Of a stretch of 64,000 bases of DNA, positions 19,187 to 28,715 are shown piece after piece. Each line of letters begins with the position of its first letter. Position 1 is the stretch's first letter. The notes under the pieces were generated by a model. That model was not told the DNA's origin and ran no database searches. It worked only from the letters and a program-made list of their open reading frames with translations. This stretch comes from JAZKIX01 sp040384645 (lineage in GTDB: Bacteria; Pseudomonadota; Gammaproteobacteria; Burkholderiales; Burkholderiaceae_D). The stretch is from assembly GCA_040384645.1 (NCBI GenBank), contig JAZKIX010000041.1:1-64000 (forward strand), read 5' to 3'. The position numbers and the translations under genes were made by a program.

Positions 19187-21743
19187 ATGACCAAGACCCT
19201 CATCATTGCAGAGAAGCCCTCCGTCGCGAATGATATCGCCAAGACGTTAGGCGGCTTCACCAAGCACGATGAGTATTTTGAATCCGATACTTATGTCTTG
19301 TCGTCGGCGGTCGGTCATTTGCTTGAAATTGCGGTGCCGGAAGAACATGACGTCAAGCGCGGAAAGTGGAGTTTTGCGCATTTGCCAATGATTCCGCCCT
19401 ATTTCGCACTGAACCCGATTGCCAAAACCGAATCGCGTTTGAAAGTATTAAATAAGCTGATCAAGCGCAAGGATGTCACCGCCCTGATCAATGCCTGCGA
19501 TGCTGGGCGCGAAGGCGAATTGATTTTCCGCCTGATCGCGCAAAATGCCAAAGCCAAACAGCCAGTCAAACGCCTGTGGCTGCAATCGATGACACCAGGC
19601 GCGATCCGCGACGGCTTTACCCATTTACGCAGCGATGAAGAAATGTTGCCGCTGGCCGATGCGGCGCGTTGCCGCTCGGAAGCCGACTGGCTGATCGGTA
19701 TCAATGGCACGCGCGCCATGACCGCGTTCAATTCAAAAGAAGGCGGCTTTTATCTGACCACGGTTGGGCGGGTGCAAACGCCAACCTTGTCGATCGTAGT
19801 GGAGCGCGAAGAAAAAATCAAAAAATTTGTGCCGCGCGACTTTTGGGAAGTGCGCGCCGATTTCGTCTGTGCTGCTGGCGTGTACGAAGGCCGCTGGCTC
19901 GATACCAAGCATAAAAAAGACGAAACCGACCCGGAAAAACGGGCTGAACGTTTATGGAGCAAGGCGGCGGCAGAATCCATCGTCGCCGCCTGTCGCGGCA
20001 AGCTGGGTAATGTGACTGAAGAATCCAAGCCGACTACTTCGATGGCGCCGGCCTTATTCGATCTAACTAGTTTGCAGCGCGAAGCCAATTCCCGTTTCGG
20101 ATTTTCAGCTAAAAATACGCTCGGGCTGGCGCAAGCCTTGTACGAAAAGCACAAGGTATTGACTTATCCGCGTACCGATTCGCGCCATTTGCCGGAAGAC
20201 TACATCAGCACCGTCAAGCAAGCGCTGGAAACGGTGTCGGAGAACAATAACTACTATCAATTTGCCGCGCAGATTCTCAACAAAAATTGGGTCAAGCCGA
20301 ATAAGCGGATTTTCGATAACACCAAAATTTCGGATCACTTTGCGATCATTCCCACCACGATTGCACCGAAAAACCTGTCCGAACCCGAGCAAAAACTGTA
20401 TGACCTGGTGACCAAGCGTTTCATGGCGGTGTTTTTTCCGCCCGCGGAATTTCAGGTAACAACCCGCTTTACTGAAGTATCTGGTCACCAGTTCAAGACT
20501 GAAGGTAAGGTCATGACCAACCCCGGTTGGCTGGCGATTTACGGCAAAGAAGCCGCCGATGAAAAAGATCCCGAGAACAGTGGCACCCTCGTTGCCGTAG
20601 CCAAAGACGAAAAAGTCAAAACCGACAAAATTACCGCCAATGGCCTAGTCACCAAGCCACCGGCGCGTTATACCGAGGCGACACTATTGTCGGCTATGGA
20701 AGGTGCTGGCAAGTTAATCGACGACGACGATTTGCGCGATGCCATGGCGGGCAAAGGACTGGGTACGCCAGCGACTCGCGCGGCCACGATTGAAGGTTTA
20801 ATCAACGAGAAATACATTTTGCGTGAAGGCAGGGAAATGATGCCGACCGCAAAAGCATTCCAGTTGATGACCTTATTGCGCGGCCTAGGCGTGAATGAAT
20901 TGANNNNNNNNNNGGCAAAATTTCGCGTGACGAATTTATGCGTGAAATTGCCCAGATGACGCAAATCATTGTCAAGCGCGCTAAGGAATACGATAACGAA
21001 ACAATTCCTGGCGACTACGCAACGCTGGTCACCCCATGCCCTAATTGCAGCAGTGTGGTCAAAGAAAATTACCGCCGTTTTGCCTGTACCAAATGCGAAT
21101 TCTCAATGAGTAAAACGCCTGGTAGCCGGCAGTTCGAAATTGCCGAAGTTGAAGAACTGTTGAAAAACAGAACCATTGGACCGTTGCAAGGTTTTCGTTC
21201 AAAAATGGGCCGGCCATTCGCCGCCATCCTGAAAATCTCACGAGATGATGAAATCAAAAATTTCAAACTGGAATTCGATTTCGGGCAAAATGATGCCGAC
21301 GGCGAAGATGGCGAGGGTGTTGATTTCACCGGTCAGACCGTGCTTGGCGCGTGCCCGAAATGCAGCAGTGGCGTGTATGAAATGGGATTGGCCTATGTAT
21401 GCGAGAACGCTGTAGCCAAGCCAAAAACGTGCGACTTCCGTAGCGGCCGCATCATCTTGCAGCAAGAAATATTGCCGGAGCAGATGGTGAAGTTATTGGG
21501 TGATGGCAAAACCGATTTGCTGCCGGGATTTATATCTCAACGCACGCGGCGACCTTTCAAAGCTTTCCTTGTCAAAGGCAAAGATGGCAAGGTCAGTTTC
21601 GAGTTCGAAGAACGCAAAGCCAAAGCACCGGCCAAAGGCAAGGCAGCAGCGAAGGCCGATGAANNNNNNNNNNCGTAAAAGAAATTGCTGCGAAACCGGC
21701 GGCTAAAAAACCTGCTGTCAGGCGTGCTGCAGCCAAAAAGTGA
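19187..21743 (+). CDS. topB: DNA topoisomerase III (two assembly gaps)
   Basis: A type IA topoisomerase of about 850 residues. The N-terminal TOPRIM domain reads IIAEKPSVANDIAKTLGG and CDAGREGELIFR, and the catalytic Tyr is near residue 327 in LTYPRTDSRHLP. Two C-terminal zinc-ribbon repeats begin CPNCSSVV and CPKCSSGV, before a Lys/Ala-rich basic tail. Ten-N runs at 20904-20913 and 21664-21673 put the downstream parts in a different apparent frame. After the first gap the protein resumes as GKISRDEFMREIAQM; relatives have some 20 more residues here, so the run is a placeholder rather than a measured length. Start MTKTLI at 19187. Confidence 0.93.
20904..20913. other. Assembly gap (10 N)
   Basis: Inside topB. 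The reading frame changes across it, so the true gap length is not ten; family comparison suggests several tens of bases are missing. Confidence 0.95.
21664..21673. other. Assembly gap (10 N)
   Basis: Inside the Lys/Ala-rich C-terminal tail of topB, where repetitive GCN-AAA codons probably defeated assembly. The frame resumes as VKEIAAKPAAKKPAV and ends at TGA 21741-21743. Confidence 0.95.
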
Positions 21744-21915
21744 AGATTTTTGTCTGATATGCTAAATGAGCGACGCATTTGAGGCGCCGATTCAATCATA
21801 TAGATGTAGTAAATAGGTTTTTGTTAGCGTAATACGGATGGCGATCTGAGTTGTTATTGGTATGTCGAAGGCAGCTTTTTCTTGTATTTTTTGATTTATT
21901 AATTGGGGGTTCACA

Positions 21916-22260
21916 ATGAGCGAAATTATTACGAGTAGTCCTAGCAACGACGAGCGCAATATGTCGATGTTGGCGCATTTGTTAGGCATTTTTACTGGCT
22001 TTGTGGGAGCTTTGGTGATCTGGCTCATCAAGAAAGATGAATCCGTTTTTGTAGCGGAAGAAGCGAAAGAAGCGCTGAATTTTCAAATTACGATGATGAT
22101 CGGTTACTTGATTGCTTCGGCATTGTTTATTATCTTGATCGGTGTCGTACTGCTGCCGATTCTTTGGATAGTGAATTTGGTTTTTTGCATTCTTGGTGCT
22201 GTTGCCGCGTCAAAAGGAAGTAGCTACAAGTATCCTTTCGCAATACGCCTGGTCAAGTAA
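21916..22260 (+). CDS. DUF4870 family small membrane protein
   Basis: A 114-aa membrane protein with three to four helices. It has MLAHLLGIFTGFVGALVIWL, the conserved motif KKDESVFVAEEAKEALNFQI and two further helices, ending in a short basic tail. This is the DUF4870 (Tic20-like) pattern; the function is unknown. GGGGGTTCACA before the ATG gives a plausible ribosome site. It follows topB by about 170 bp and is closed by a hairpin terminator. Confidence 0.9.
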   Translation: MSEIITSSPSNDERNMSMLAHLLGIFTGFVGALVIWLIKKDESVFVAEEAKEALNFQITMMIGYLIASALFIILIGVVLLPILWIVNLVFCILGAVAASKGSSYKYPFAIRLVK

Positions 22261-22279
22261 AAGTCTGCAATTTTTCAAT

Positions 22280-22301
22280 GAAAGGGCGTTCGCCCTTTCT
22301 T
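22280..22301 (+). terminator. Hairpin terminator after DUF4870 gene
   Basis: Stem GAAAGGGCG / CGCCCTTTC (22280-22288 and 22291-22299) with a two-base loop, 20 bp after the stop. It has only a short T-run downstream. Confidence 0.6.
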
Positions 22302-22485
22302 CTGCATGTCTCGTGTCGCAAGCCGTGTCCGGGAATCGGGCGCGGCTAAAATGTCGGGAACTACTGTCCTAATACCTCATACCTAATAATTGTTGCAATA
22401 AATCTTACTCAGTCTATTGGCATCCAAGGGCTAAAAAATTGCGGTACGAAATCCGTCGGAAGAGGTAGCTTCAATGGCAAGCAAT

Positions 22486-23694
22486 TTAATGACGGAACAG
22501 TACATCCTCCCGATTGAACCACCATTGGCACCAGCTTAGCAGTCCGCCGGCGATGACCGAGGTCGATAGCAGGATGGCCAAAAACATGCGGTAATCCATG
22601 GTTCCCTTGATTAATTCCTTCATCGCCAGCGAGACGTTTGTCAGCGGCACCATTGCCCAGAAGCTGTTTAATTCTATGCCTGGCAATAAAGCCAGAATGA
22701 TCGGCAATAACACCAGTAAGATCAAGGGTTGAATCATGCCCTGCGCTTCCTTGAAGCTGTGTGCATAGATCGATAAGGACAGTAATAAGGAAGCAAAAAT
22801 TGCCGATGTCGGTACCAGCATCAAGCCCAGCATTGCCAAATCCAGCGGCCCGATACTGCGTAAGATTTGCGTCAAGTCTTGCGTCACATTGATCGATATT
22901 GAATGGCCGAACAGGAATAATAAAGCGCCAATGCTAAGTACCATCAGCAAGGCTGACGTAAGTCCGACTGTAAATAAGACTCCAAATTTAGCGAACACGA
23001 TAGCGCTACGCGGCACCGGCGCCAGCAGCAGGCTTTCCAACGTGCCGCGTTCCTTCTCGCCGGCACCCAGATCGATGGCGGGATACATTGCCGCCATTAG
23101 ACAGACGCTAAGCAAAATATAGGGCAGGATGCCGCCGATCAGTGCGCCCATCTGTTCACGCTTGCCGGCAGTCGAACGTTCATCGAGTTTGATTGGGTTG
23201 AGCGCAAATGCGAGTTGATCCTTGCTCAGATTGAGCGATGAAAGTGCAACCTGCCGCAACTCGGTATTGTGCGTATTGATGATGCCGCGTACCCGTTTCT
23301 CGATGGTATCGACCGCCACTGCGCTGTTGTAATGCAAATCAACCGTGGCTTGCCGCCCTTGTGCCAGATTGCTGTCAAAGCCGGCAGGAATAATGAGGGC
23401 AAACTTGATGCGGTCGTCGTCGATGGCGTTTTTGATCGCTTCGATACTTTCCAGCGGCACTTCCGAAAAACCTTTGCTTTGAGCAAAGCGCTGCGCCAGT
23501 GCAGGAGAATGTTGTGTGCCGAAGACGGCGTACTTCAGCTCGACCCGTTGCGCATTCTTGAATATTGTGGCCGACAGATAGGCAAAGCTGCCAAAAATCA
23601 GCGGCAAGGCAAGAATTGGAATCAAGATCGTGAAAATCAGGGTTTTGCGATCACGTACCAGCTCCAGCATTTCCTTGAGGTAAATGGTCCACAT
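22486..23694 (-). CDS. ABC-2 type exporter permease, NatB-like
   Basis: A 402-aa membrane protein. It begins MWTIYLKEMLELVRDRKTL, the classic amphipathic start of ABC-2/NatB permeases, followed by TM1, a periplasmic domain (about 50-180) and five further helices at about 185-395 with the signature AIDLGAGEKERGTLESLLLA. The ATPase gene lies immediately upstream on the same strand. NatAB exports Na+ in Bacillus; the substrate here cannot be told from sequence. The frame is open to 23787 but the product clearly starts at ATG 23694. Confidence 0.88.
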   Translation of the reverse strand: MWTIYLKEMLELVRDRKTLIFTILIPILALPLIFGSFAYLSATIFKNAQRVELKYAVFGTQHSPALAQRFAQSKGFSEVPLESIEAIKNAIDDDRIKFALIIPAGFDSNLAQGRQATVDLHYNSAVAVDTIEKRVRGIINTHNTELRQVALSSLNLSKDQLAFALNPIKLDERSTAGKREQMGALIGGILPYILLSVCLMAAMYPAIDLGAGEKERGTLESLLLAPVPRSAIVFAKFGVLFTVGLTSALLMVLSIGALLFLFGHSISINVTQDLTQILRSIGPLDLAMLGLMLVPTSAIFASLLLSLSIYAHSFKEAQGMIQPLILLVLLPIILALLPGIELNSFWAMVPLTNVSLAMKELIKGTMDYRMFLAILLSTSVIAGGLLSWCQWWFNREDVLFRH

Positions 23695-23710
23695 GGTTAA
23701 GACTGTTCTT

Positions 23711-24490
23711 TCAAGGCTTCTCTTCAATGATATTGACGAAGGCATCGACCAGATCATCGCTGCCGCCGCGCTGGCGAAACTGGGCAATACTGCCGCTGAA
23801 AGCCGTCGTTCCGTGATTGATCACGCACACGCGGTCGCACAATTTTTCTACTTCATGCAAATGATGGGTAGAAAAAATCAGCGGGATTTTCATCGCTTTG
23901 TAGCTTGCGATGAAGTCGAGCAGGGTCTTGGCCGACATCACATCGAGACCGGTGGTCGGCTCATCTAGAATCACCACTTTCGGCTCATGCACCACGGCGC
24001 GCGCGATGGCGCATTTTTGCTTCATGCCCGCAGACAAATGATCGGCGCGGCGGTCGGAAAAGGCATGCATCTGCAAGCGGTCGAACAAGTCGTCGATTCT
24101 TTGCTTCAAGATATCTTCACGCATGCCATGCAGACGACCAAAATATTCCACGTTCTCGCGCGAGCTCAGGCGGCCGTATAGTCCGGTGGTGCCCGACAGG
24201 AAGCCGATATTTTTACGCGCAAATAGTGGCTGCGCCACAATATCGATGCCGTCAATCGTGACGCTGCCGGCATCCGGTTTTAACGCGGTCGAGAGCATGC
24301 GCAAGGTGGTTGTCTTGCCAGCACCATTTGGCCCCAGCAAGCCCAAAACTTCGCCGGCGGTGCAGGTAAAACTAACATTTTTGACCGCGTGAAACCAGCC
24401 ATCGGCGACGCTGTTCTCCCCGTTCGGCACCGCTTTGCGCTGCGGCCGCGCTAGCCGGAATCGTTTTGCCAGGCCCTTGACCTCGATCAT
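23711..24490 (-). CDS. ABC transporter ATP-binding protein, NatA-like
   Basis: A 259-aa ATPase with Walker A GPNGAGKTTT, Walker B VVILDEPTTGLDV and the switch His in STHHLHEVE. The signature is LSAGMKQK, a common variant of LSGGQ in NatA-type exporters. It drives the NatB-like permease encoded just downstream. Its ATG overlaps the stop of the FemAB-like gene upstream (24487-24490), so three genes form one operon. An insertion after residue 17 (PQRKAVPNGENSVADGW) lengthens the first loop compared with the usual family layout. Confidence 0.9.
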   Translation of the reverse strand: MIEVKGLAKRFRLARPQRKAVPNGENSVADGWFHAVKNVSFTCTAGEVLGLLGPNGAGKTTTLRMLSTALKPDAGSVTIDGIDIVAQPLFARKNIGFLSGTTGLYGRLSSRENVEYFGRLHGMREDILKQRIDDLFDRLQMHAFSDRRADHLSAGMKQKCAIARAVVHEPKVVILDEPTTGLDVMSAKTLLDFIASYKAMKIPLIFSTHHLHEVEKLCDRVCVINHGTTAFSGSIAQFRQRGGSDDLVDAFVNIIEEKP

Positions 24491-25773
24491 GCCGCTTCCG
24501 TGCTTGCAACTGCGATTGGGACAGCGACCTTGCTCTTTTTGAAGGGATTGCGTTCGGGTGCATCATCGTGTTCAATCCCGAGCAATAAGCGTTTTATAAG
24601 TTTGTTCAAAACCGGCTGGCGATGTCGTACCAGAATGCCAAAAGCCTCGGGTTTAGCGCCGAGCGACGCTTTGGGTTCCAGCGCGGTGCGACCGTAGGAA
24701 ACGCGTTTGCATCCGAGCGAAATCCCGTCGGCAATACCTGCATGCAGCAGTCGCAAATAAATCGGTAGTTGGCCGGCGGCGCTGCGATCAAAACCGATGT
24801 GATACGCAATCGCGGTATCGCCGTCCGCGACCGAAATCAGGAAGCCTAGCAGTACATTGTTTTGCTTCAGGACGCTACAGCGAAAGCGTTCGCCGGCAAC
24901 TGCCTGCAGCGTGGCGAAATATTCCGGCACCAGTTGAAACGGCCGGAAATCGGCATTGATTTGCACCGCCTTATATAGCGCAAATATCTGTTCGCTGGCC
25001 GCCGACAGGTCAGTCAAATTTTCAATGGTGCAAGCCGCTTCATCGATGGGTTTCAATACGCCATTGCGGATGTTGGTGCGGTATTTGGAGGCTAGGCTGG
25101 CTAGGTAATCGTCGTAATTTTTCCAATCTTCTTGCAGTGTCAAGACCATATTCGGCTCGGTCTCGATGTAGCGGTAACTGAGATTTTCCAGATGCGCCGC
25201 TTGCGTGATAAAGGGTTCGTGCAAGTCCTTGATCATGACAAAGTGGGTTTTGCCGGCCAGTTTTTCAGCTTGCCTTACGCGGTATAAAACCTCCGCGATG
25301 CCATGCCAGGCGAGTTTTTCATCCACGTCTTTGGCAAACGCGATCCCGTGTTGACCATAGGTCAGGAAGTTGCCGCAAGTCAGTACCCGTTGTCGGGTCG
25401 CTTGCACCAGTTGATCGAGCGGCGTGATATTGGCGTCGACGGCTTTTTCGGGACGCGCCTGCGCCAGACTAAGGTCGGCGAGCTGCATATAGACCGCTGC
25501 CACCGGCTCCCGTTCTGCACCGTGGCCGTCATAGATCAAGGCATAGCGGGCTGACAAATTAGTCGGCAACACATCTTCCAGCGCTGCCAGATAGTTGCGC
25601 GACATGAAAAAACCGGCTTCCTGTACCAGCTCGTCCCAAGCGCCAGAGTCGAGCATGCCGATGGCGTCAGCAATCGCATAGTACAAATTAGCGGGGCCGC
25701 GCAAACGCTTGCGCTCCTTGCTTCTTTCGACCAGCGATGCTTTCACTGAGCGTAATGTGTCTGCAATACTCAT
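24487..25773 (-). CDS. GNAT/FemAB-like acyltransferase (peptidogalycan-type, DUF482-like)
   Basis: A 428-aa soluble protein. The GNAT-fold C-terminal half has RTNIRNGVLKPIDEA, then FRCSVLKQNNVLLGFLISVA, DGDTAIAYHIGFDRSA and YGRTALEPKASLG, as in FemAB-like acetyl/aminoacyl transferases annotated as peptidogalycan biosynthesis proteins. The substrate is unknown. It is the first gene of the operon with the NatAB-like exporter and overlaps natA by four bases, which suggests a shared task at the envelope (inference). Family assignment is fairly good, function is not. Confidence 0.7.
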   Translation of the reverse strand: MSIADTLRSVKASLVERSKERKRLRGPANLYYAIADAIGMLDSGAWDELVQEAGFFMSRNYLAALEDVLPTNLSARYALIYDGHGAEREPVAAVYMQLADLSLAQARPEKAVDANITPLDQLVQATRQRVLTCGNFLTYGQHGIAFAKDVDEKLAWHGIAEVLYRVRQAEKLAGKTHFVMIKDLHEPFITQAAHLENLSYRYIETEPNMVLTLQEDWKNYDDYLASLASKYRTNIRNGVLKPIDEAACTIENLTDLSAASEQIFALYKAVQINADFRPFQLVPEYFATLQAVAGERFRCSVLKQNNVLLGFLISVADGDTAIAYHIGFDRSAAGQLPIYLRLLHAGIADGISLGCKRVSYGRTALEPKASLGAKPEAFGILVRHRQPVLNKLIKRLLLGIEHDDAPERNPFKKSKVAVPIAVASTEAA

Positions 25774-25986
25774 GGCTTGAATGTCTGTGTGGTCGGCGTT
25801 GATCGGGCGTGAAAAATCGAAACGGAAGCAAGCATCTTATTACATACACGTTACATTTGAGGGAGATCATGGCTTCGATTGTTGTTGCCGTGGCCGGAGT
25901 TTTTATGGCACTTGCTTATCAAGAGCGGGTAACTATGCCGAAGCCAGTTATTGCGTTCGAAATCATCTTCCATAACATCTATTTAT

Positions 25987-26060
25987 GGGGGTATATGCCA
26001 AAACATAGCCTATTCCGCACGTTTTTAAAGCGGCTTTAAAGATACTGACGGTAGTATTTT
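25987..26060 (-). repeat. 75-bp intergenic element, copy 5
   Basis: Minus-strand order is a hairpin AATACT / AGTATC, AAAGCCGCTTTAAA, ACGTGCGGA, TGTTTTG and CATATACCCCC. It lies between divergent genes. Confidence 0.82.
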
Positions 26061-26172
26061 TAGACGGATTTTGTCGGTAAGTCAGAGCCGGCAACGCAGT
26101 CCTGCGATTGGTGCGATGTTTTGGCGTGCCTGGCCCGGTATGCCTTGCAGTCCACATGCTTGATACGATTGG

Positions 26173-26182
26173 NNNNNNNNNN
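26173..26182. other. Assembly gap (10 N)
   Basis: Intergenic, 80 bp before the MFS gene. The real distance to the upstream repeat copy is therefore unknown. Confidence 0.95.
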
Positions 26183-26262
26183 GGCTACACTCGTTTTCCT
26201 TCGGCGTTGAGCTAGTTTGAGCCATATCAAGCCACCTGCGCCCCACTTTTTGAGAGAACGCC

Positions 26263-27480
26263 ATGTTTAATGTCAATCGTGCCCCAGAACTCAAGACGGT
26301 GCTGCTTGCCAGCGGCTTGATCCTGACCATGGCGATGGGGGTACGACATGGTTTTGGCTTTTGGCTACAGCCGATTTCCCAGGCGCATGGCTGGACCCGC
26401 GAAACTTATTCGCTGGCGCTGGCTTTGCAGAACTTGATGTGGGGCGTATTCGGGCCGTTTGCCGGCATGGTCGCGGATCGCGTCGGCACTGCCAAAGTCG
26501 TGATTGCTGGCGCCATTTTTTATATGCTGGGCTTGTTATGGATGGCGATGATCGATCAGCCGACGCTGTTCATTGTTGGCTCCGGCGTCTTAATCGGTGC
26601 AGCGCTGGCGTGTACTGCATTTGGTGCGATTAGCGGCATCATCGGGCGGATTGCGCCGGAAGCCAAACGTTCGTGGGCGTTCGGAATCTCTTCTGCGGCC
26701 GGTTCTTTCGGCCAATTTGTGATGATGCCGGTAGAGCAAAATTTGATTTCATCGGTGGGTTGGCAAAACGCGTTTTACTTGCTGGGTGGATTGATTTTAC
26801 TGGTGATGATTCCAATGGCATTTCGCTTGCGCGAGCCCGTGGCGCAAGCCTGCACCGGGCCGCAGCAAAGCATAAGCGAGGCGGTACGTGAAGCATTTGC
26901 CTACCAGCCTTTTTTGCTGTTGCTGGCGGGCTACTTTGTGTGTGGTTTTCAAGTGGTTTTTATCGGCGTGCATATGCCAGCGTATTTGAAAGACAAGGGG
27001 ATCGCTGATGCCAATGTAGCCGTGCTGGCATTGGCATTGATCGGTTTGTTCAATATTTTCGGCTCGTATTACGCCGGCAAATTAGGGGGGCGTTTCCCCA
27101 AACGCTATTTGCTGTCGTCGATTTACATCACGCGGGCATTGGTCATTTCCTTGTTTTTGCTGGCACCATTATCGCCGTGGTCGGTATATGTGTTTGCCGC
27201 TGCGATGGGTCTGTTATGGCTGTCGACGGTACCTCTGACCAATGGCGTGATTGCCGGGATCTTCGGCGTGAAATATTTGTCGATGTTGTCGGGTTTTGTC
27301 TTCTTCTCGCATCAGGTCGGCAGCTTTCTAGGGGTGTGGCTGGGCGGCTATTTATTTGCCCGCGATGGCAATTACAATACGGTGTGGATGATCACGATTG
27401 CGCTAGGCGTGTTTGCGGCGCTGGTCAATTTACCGATCAATGAAAAAGCCATTGTGCGGATGCAGGCGGCTCCGGCTTAA
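26263..27480 (+). CDS. MFS transporter (monocarboxylate/oxalate-formate-like)
   Basis: A 405-aa carrier with twelve membrane helices. The loop between helices 2 and 3 has the MFS motif in degenerate form (GMVADRVGTAKVV). The opening RHGFGFWLQPISQAHGWTRE and the central GISSAAGSFGQF resemble the MCT/OFA branch that carries small organic anions. The substrate is unknown. The gene is followed by a small membrane-protein gene 30 bp later. Confidence 0.85.
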   Translation: MFNVNRAPELKTVLLASGLILTMAMGVRHGFGFWLQPISQAHGWTRETYSLALALQNLMWGVFGPFAGMVADRVGTAKVVIAGAIFYMLGLLWMAMIDQPTLFIVGSGVLIGAALACTAFGAISGIIGRIAPEAKRSWAFGISSAAGSFGQFVMMPVEQNLISSVGWQNAFYLLGGLILLVMIPMAFRLREPVAQACTGPQQSISEAVREAFAYQPFLLLLAGYFVCGFQVVFIGVHMPAYLKDKGIADANVAVLALALIGLFNIFGSYYAGKLGGRFPKRYLLSSIYITRALVISLFLLAPLSPWSVYVFAAAMGLLWLSTVPLTNGVIAGIFGVKYLSMLSGFVFFSHQVGSFLGVWLGGYLFARDGNYNTVWMITIALGVFAALVNLPINEKAIVRMQAAPA

Positions 27481-27510
27481 ACCACGAGTTGAGAAATAGG
27501 AGAATGGGAT

Positions 27511-27648
27511 ATGCCGAATTTGCGCAGCACACTTCACAAGGCGATCTGGGGCGTACTTGCCGCCTTGGTGCTGTCGGCAGCTTTTCTTGCTTACTTGAGG
27601 CCGGCTTTTGTGGTGGATCTGGCTAACCGATTTTTCCTGTGCTTTTAA
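27511..27648 (+). CDS. 45-aa single-pass membrane protein
   Basis: A short gene with an excellent ribosome site (AGGAGA, seven bases before ATG 27511). The product starts MPNLRSTLHKAIWGVLAALV, continues through one membrane helix with SAAFLAYLRPAFVVDL, and ends NRFFLCF. The helix, the LRPxF motif and a terminal CF are, as I recall, shared by tiny proteins of related bacteria, but I cannot verify this. It lies 30 bp after the MFS gene and may be co-transcribed. Function unknown. Confidence 0.6.
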   Translation: MPNLRSTLHKAIWGVLAALVLSAAFLAYLRPAFVVDLANRFFLCF

Positions 27649-27732
27649 AGTCTTGCCGTTCGGCATGACGTTGGCGCCAGCTCGCTTGCGTTTGGCCATT
27701 GTTTGAGCAAGTGCGGCAGGTACAATAAGCGC

Positions 27733-27951
27733 ATGGATATAGCTCTCAATGAAATGGAAGATGCCATTAATTACTGGCGTCTGATGCGCCCGTCGCAAGG
27801 GGAAGAAAGCGCCTTGTCGCCGGAAGTCAACGCCCTGGCTGGGGTGTATGCGTTAATGATTTATGAACATGCCAAGGCTGTTTCGATCGACCGGTTGGAT
27901 GACACGGTGCGTGCTTTGGTCAATTCCTGGCGCGATCAGCGCAGCAGATGA
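27733..27951 (+). CDS. DUF3717 family protein
   Basis: A 72-aa soluble protein, MDIALNEMEDAINYWRLMRP followed by a PEVNALAGVYALMIYEHAKA helix. This matches DUF3717, a small family found in Burkholderiales: an N-terminal helix with AINYWR and a second helix with LAxVYALMI. The function is unknown. The longer frame from 27703 would add ten residues; ATG 27733 fits the family start. No cysteine cluster is seen, although some family members carry one. Confidence 0.8.
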   Translation: MDIALNEMEDAINYWRLMRPSQGEESALSPEVNALAGVYALMIYEHAKAVSIDRLDDTVRALVNSWRDQRSR

Positions 27952-28088
27952 GCTTAATAATTTCGCTAATAAATGCACTAATAAATACGCGCCGCTGGTA
28001 CGCACAATCCCACTGTCACCTCTTCGGTTCCTGATTTTCTTACCCGTAATTTTTTTTGGACAGCCGCACACCGGCGGCTGCTGTTTGT

Positions 28089-28565
28089 ATGCCTGATTTT
28101 GAAAAAAAACTGAGTAGTCGCGATGCGCTTGCCGAGCGCGTTGCCGCCTTGCCGCAACCGGTGGTGTTGACCAATGGTGTGTTCGATATCTTGCATCGCG
28201 GCCACGTGACGTATCTGGCACAAGCACGCGCGCTCGGTGCATCGTTGGTGGTGGCGGTCAATACGGACGCTTCGGTCAGGCGCTTGGGCAAGGGCGACGA
28301 CCGTCCGATGAATGGCTGTGAGGACCGCATGGCTTTATTGGCCGCGCTGGAATCGGTCAGTCTGGTGGTGCCCTTCGATGAAGATACCGCGCTGCAAGTG
28401 GTGCAGCAAGCGCGCCCGGACATTTACGTCAAAGGCGGCGATTACGATATGACGGCGATCCCGGAGGGGCAGGCGGTATTGGCGTATGGCGGCCAAGCGG
28501 TGGCAATCGATTTTGCCCATGACCGCTCGACCAGCAAATTATTGTTGAAAATCAGAAAGAACTAG
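28089..28565 (+). CDS. rfaE2: D-glycero-beta-D-manno-heptose 1-phosphate adenylyltransferase
   Basis: A 158-aa nucleotidyltransferase that activates heptose-1-phosphate with ATP to make the ADP-heptose used in the LPS inner core. It shows LTNGVFDILHRGHVTYLAQA, with the HxGH-type motif, VAVNTDASVRRLGK, the DRMALLAALESV helix and DIYVKGGDYD. The terminal phosphate-binding part is DRSTSKLLLKI. It is the separate C-terminal half of the enterobacterial HldE fusion. ATG 28089 is the family start; 11 upstream residues in the open frame do not fit. Confidence 0.93.
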   Translation: MPDFEKKLSSRDALAERVAALPQPVVLTNGVFDILHRGHVTYLAQARALGASLVVAVNTDASVRRLGKGDDRPMNGCEDRMALLAALESVSLVVPFDEDTALQVVQQARPDIYVKGGDYDMTAIPEGQAVLAYGGQAVAIDFAHDRSTSKLLLKIRKN

Positions 28566-28626
28566 CTGGCTGCACCGCTTACAGCCGGCTTTCAGCGCTA
28601 ACGTTAATTGATATTTTGATTTTTAC

Positions 28627-28703
28627 GGGGAGTATAGTGCAATTTCATGCCTTAGCCGCACGTTTTCATTGGGCCTTTAAATATACACACGGGAGTATAA
28701 TTT
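28627..28703 (-). repeat. 75-bp intergenic element, copy 6
   Basis: Minus-strand order is a hairpin TATAC / GTATA (arms extended with AAAT), AAAGGCCC, AATGAAA, ACGTGCGGC, ATGAAATTG and TATACTCCCC. It lies between the convergent rfaE2 and trmL genes, 12 bp from the trmL stop. Confidence 0.82.
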
Positions 28704-28715
28704 GAGCCAAGCAGC

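Larger units (their letters stand above)
25774..26262. other. Divergent intergenic region with repeat and assembly gap
   Basis: 489 bp between the FemAB-like and MFS genes. It holds repeat copy 5 and a ten-N gap; no gene is supported. Part of it may be missing. Confidence 0.6.
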
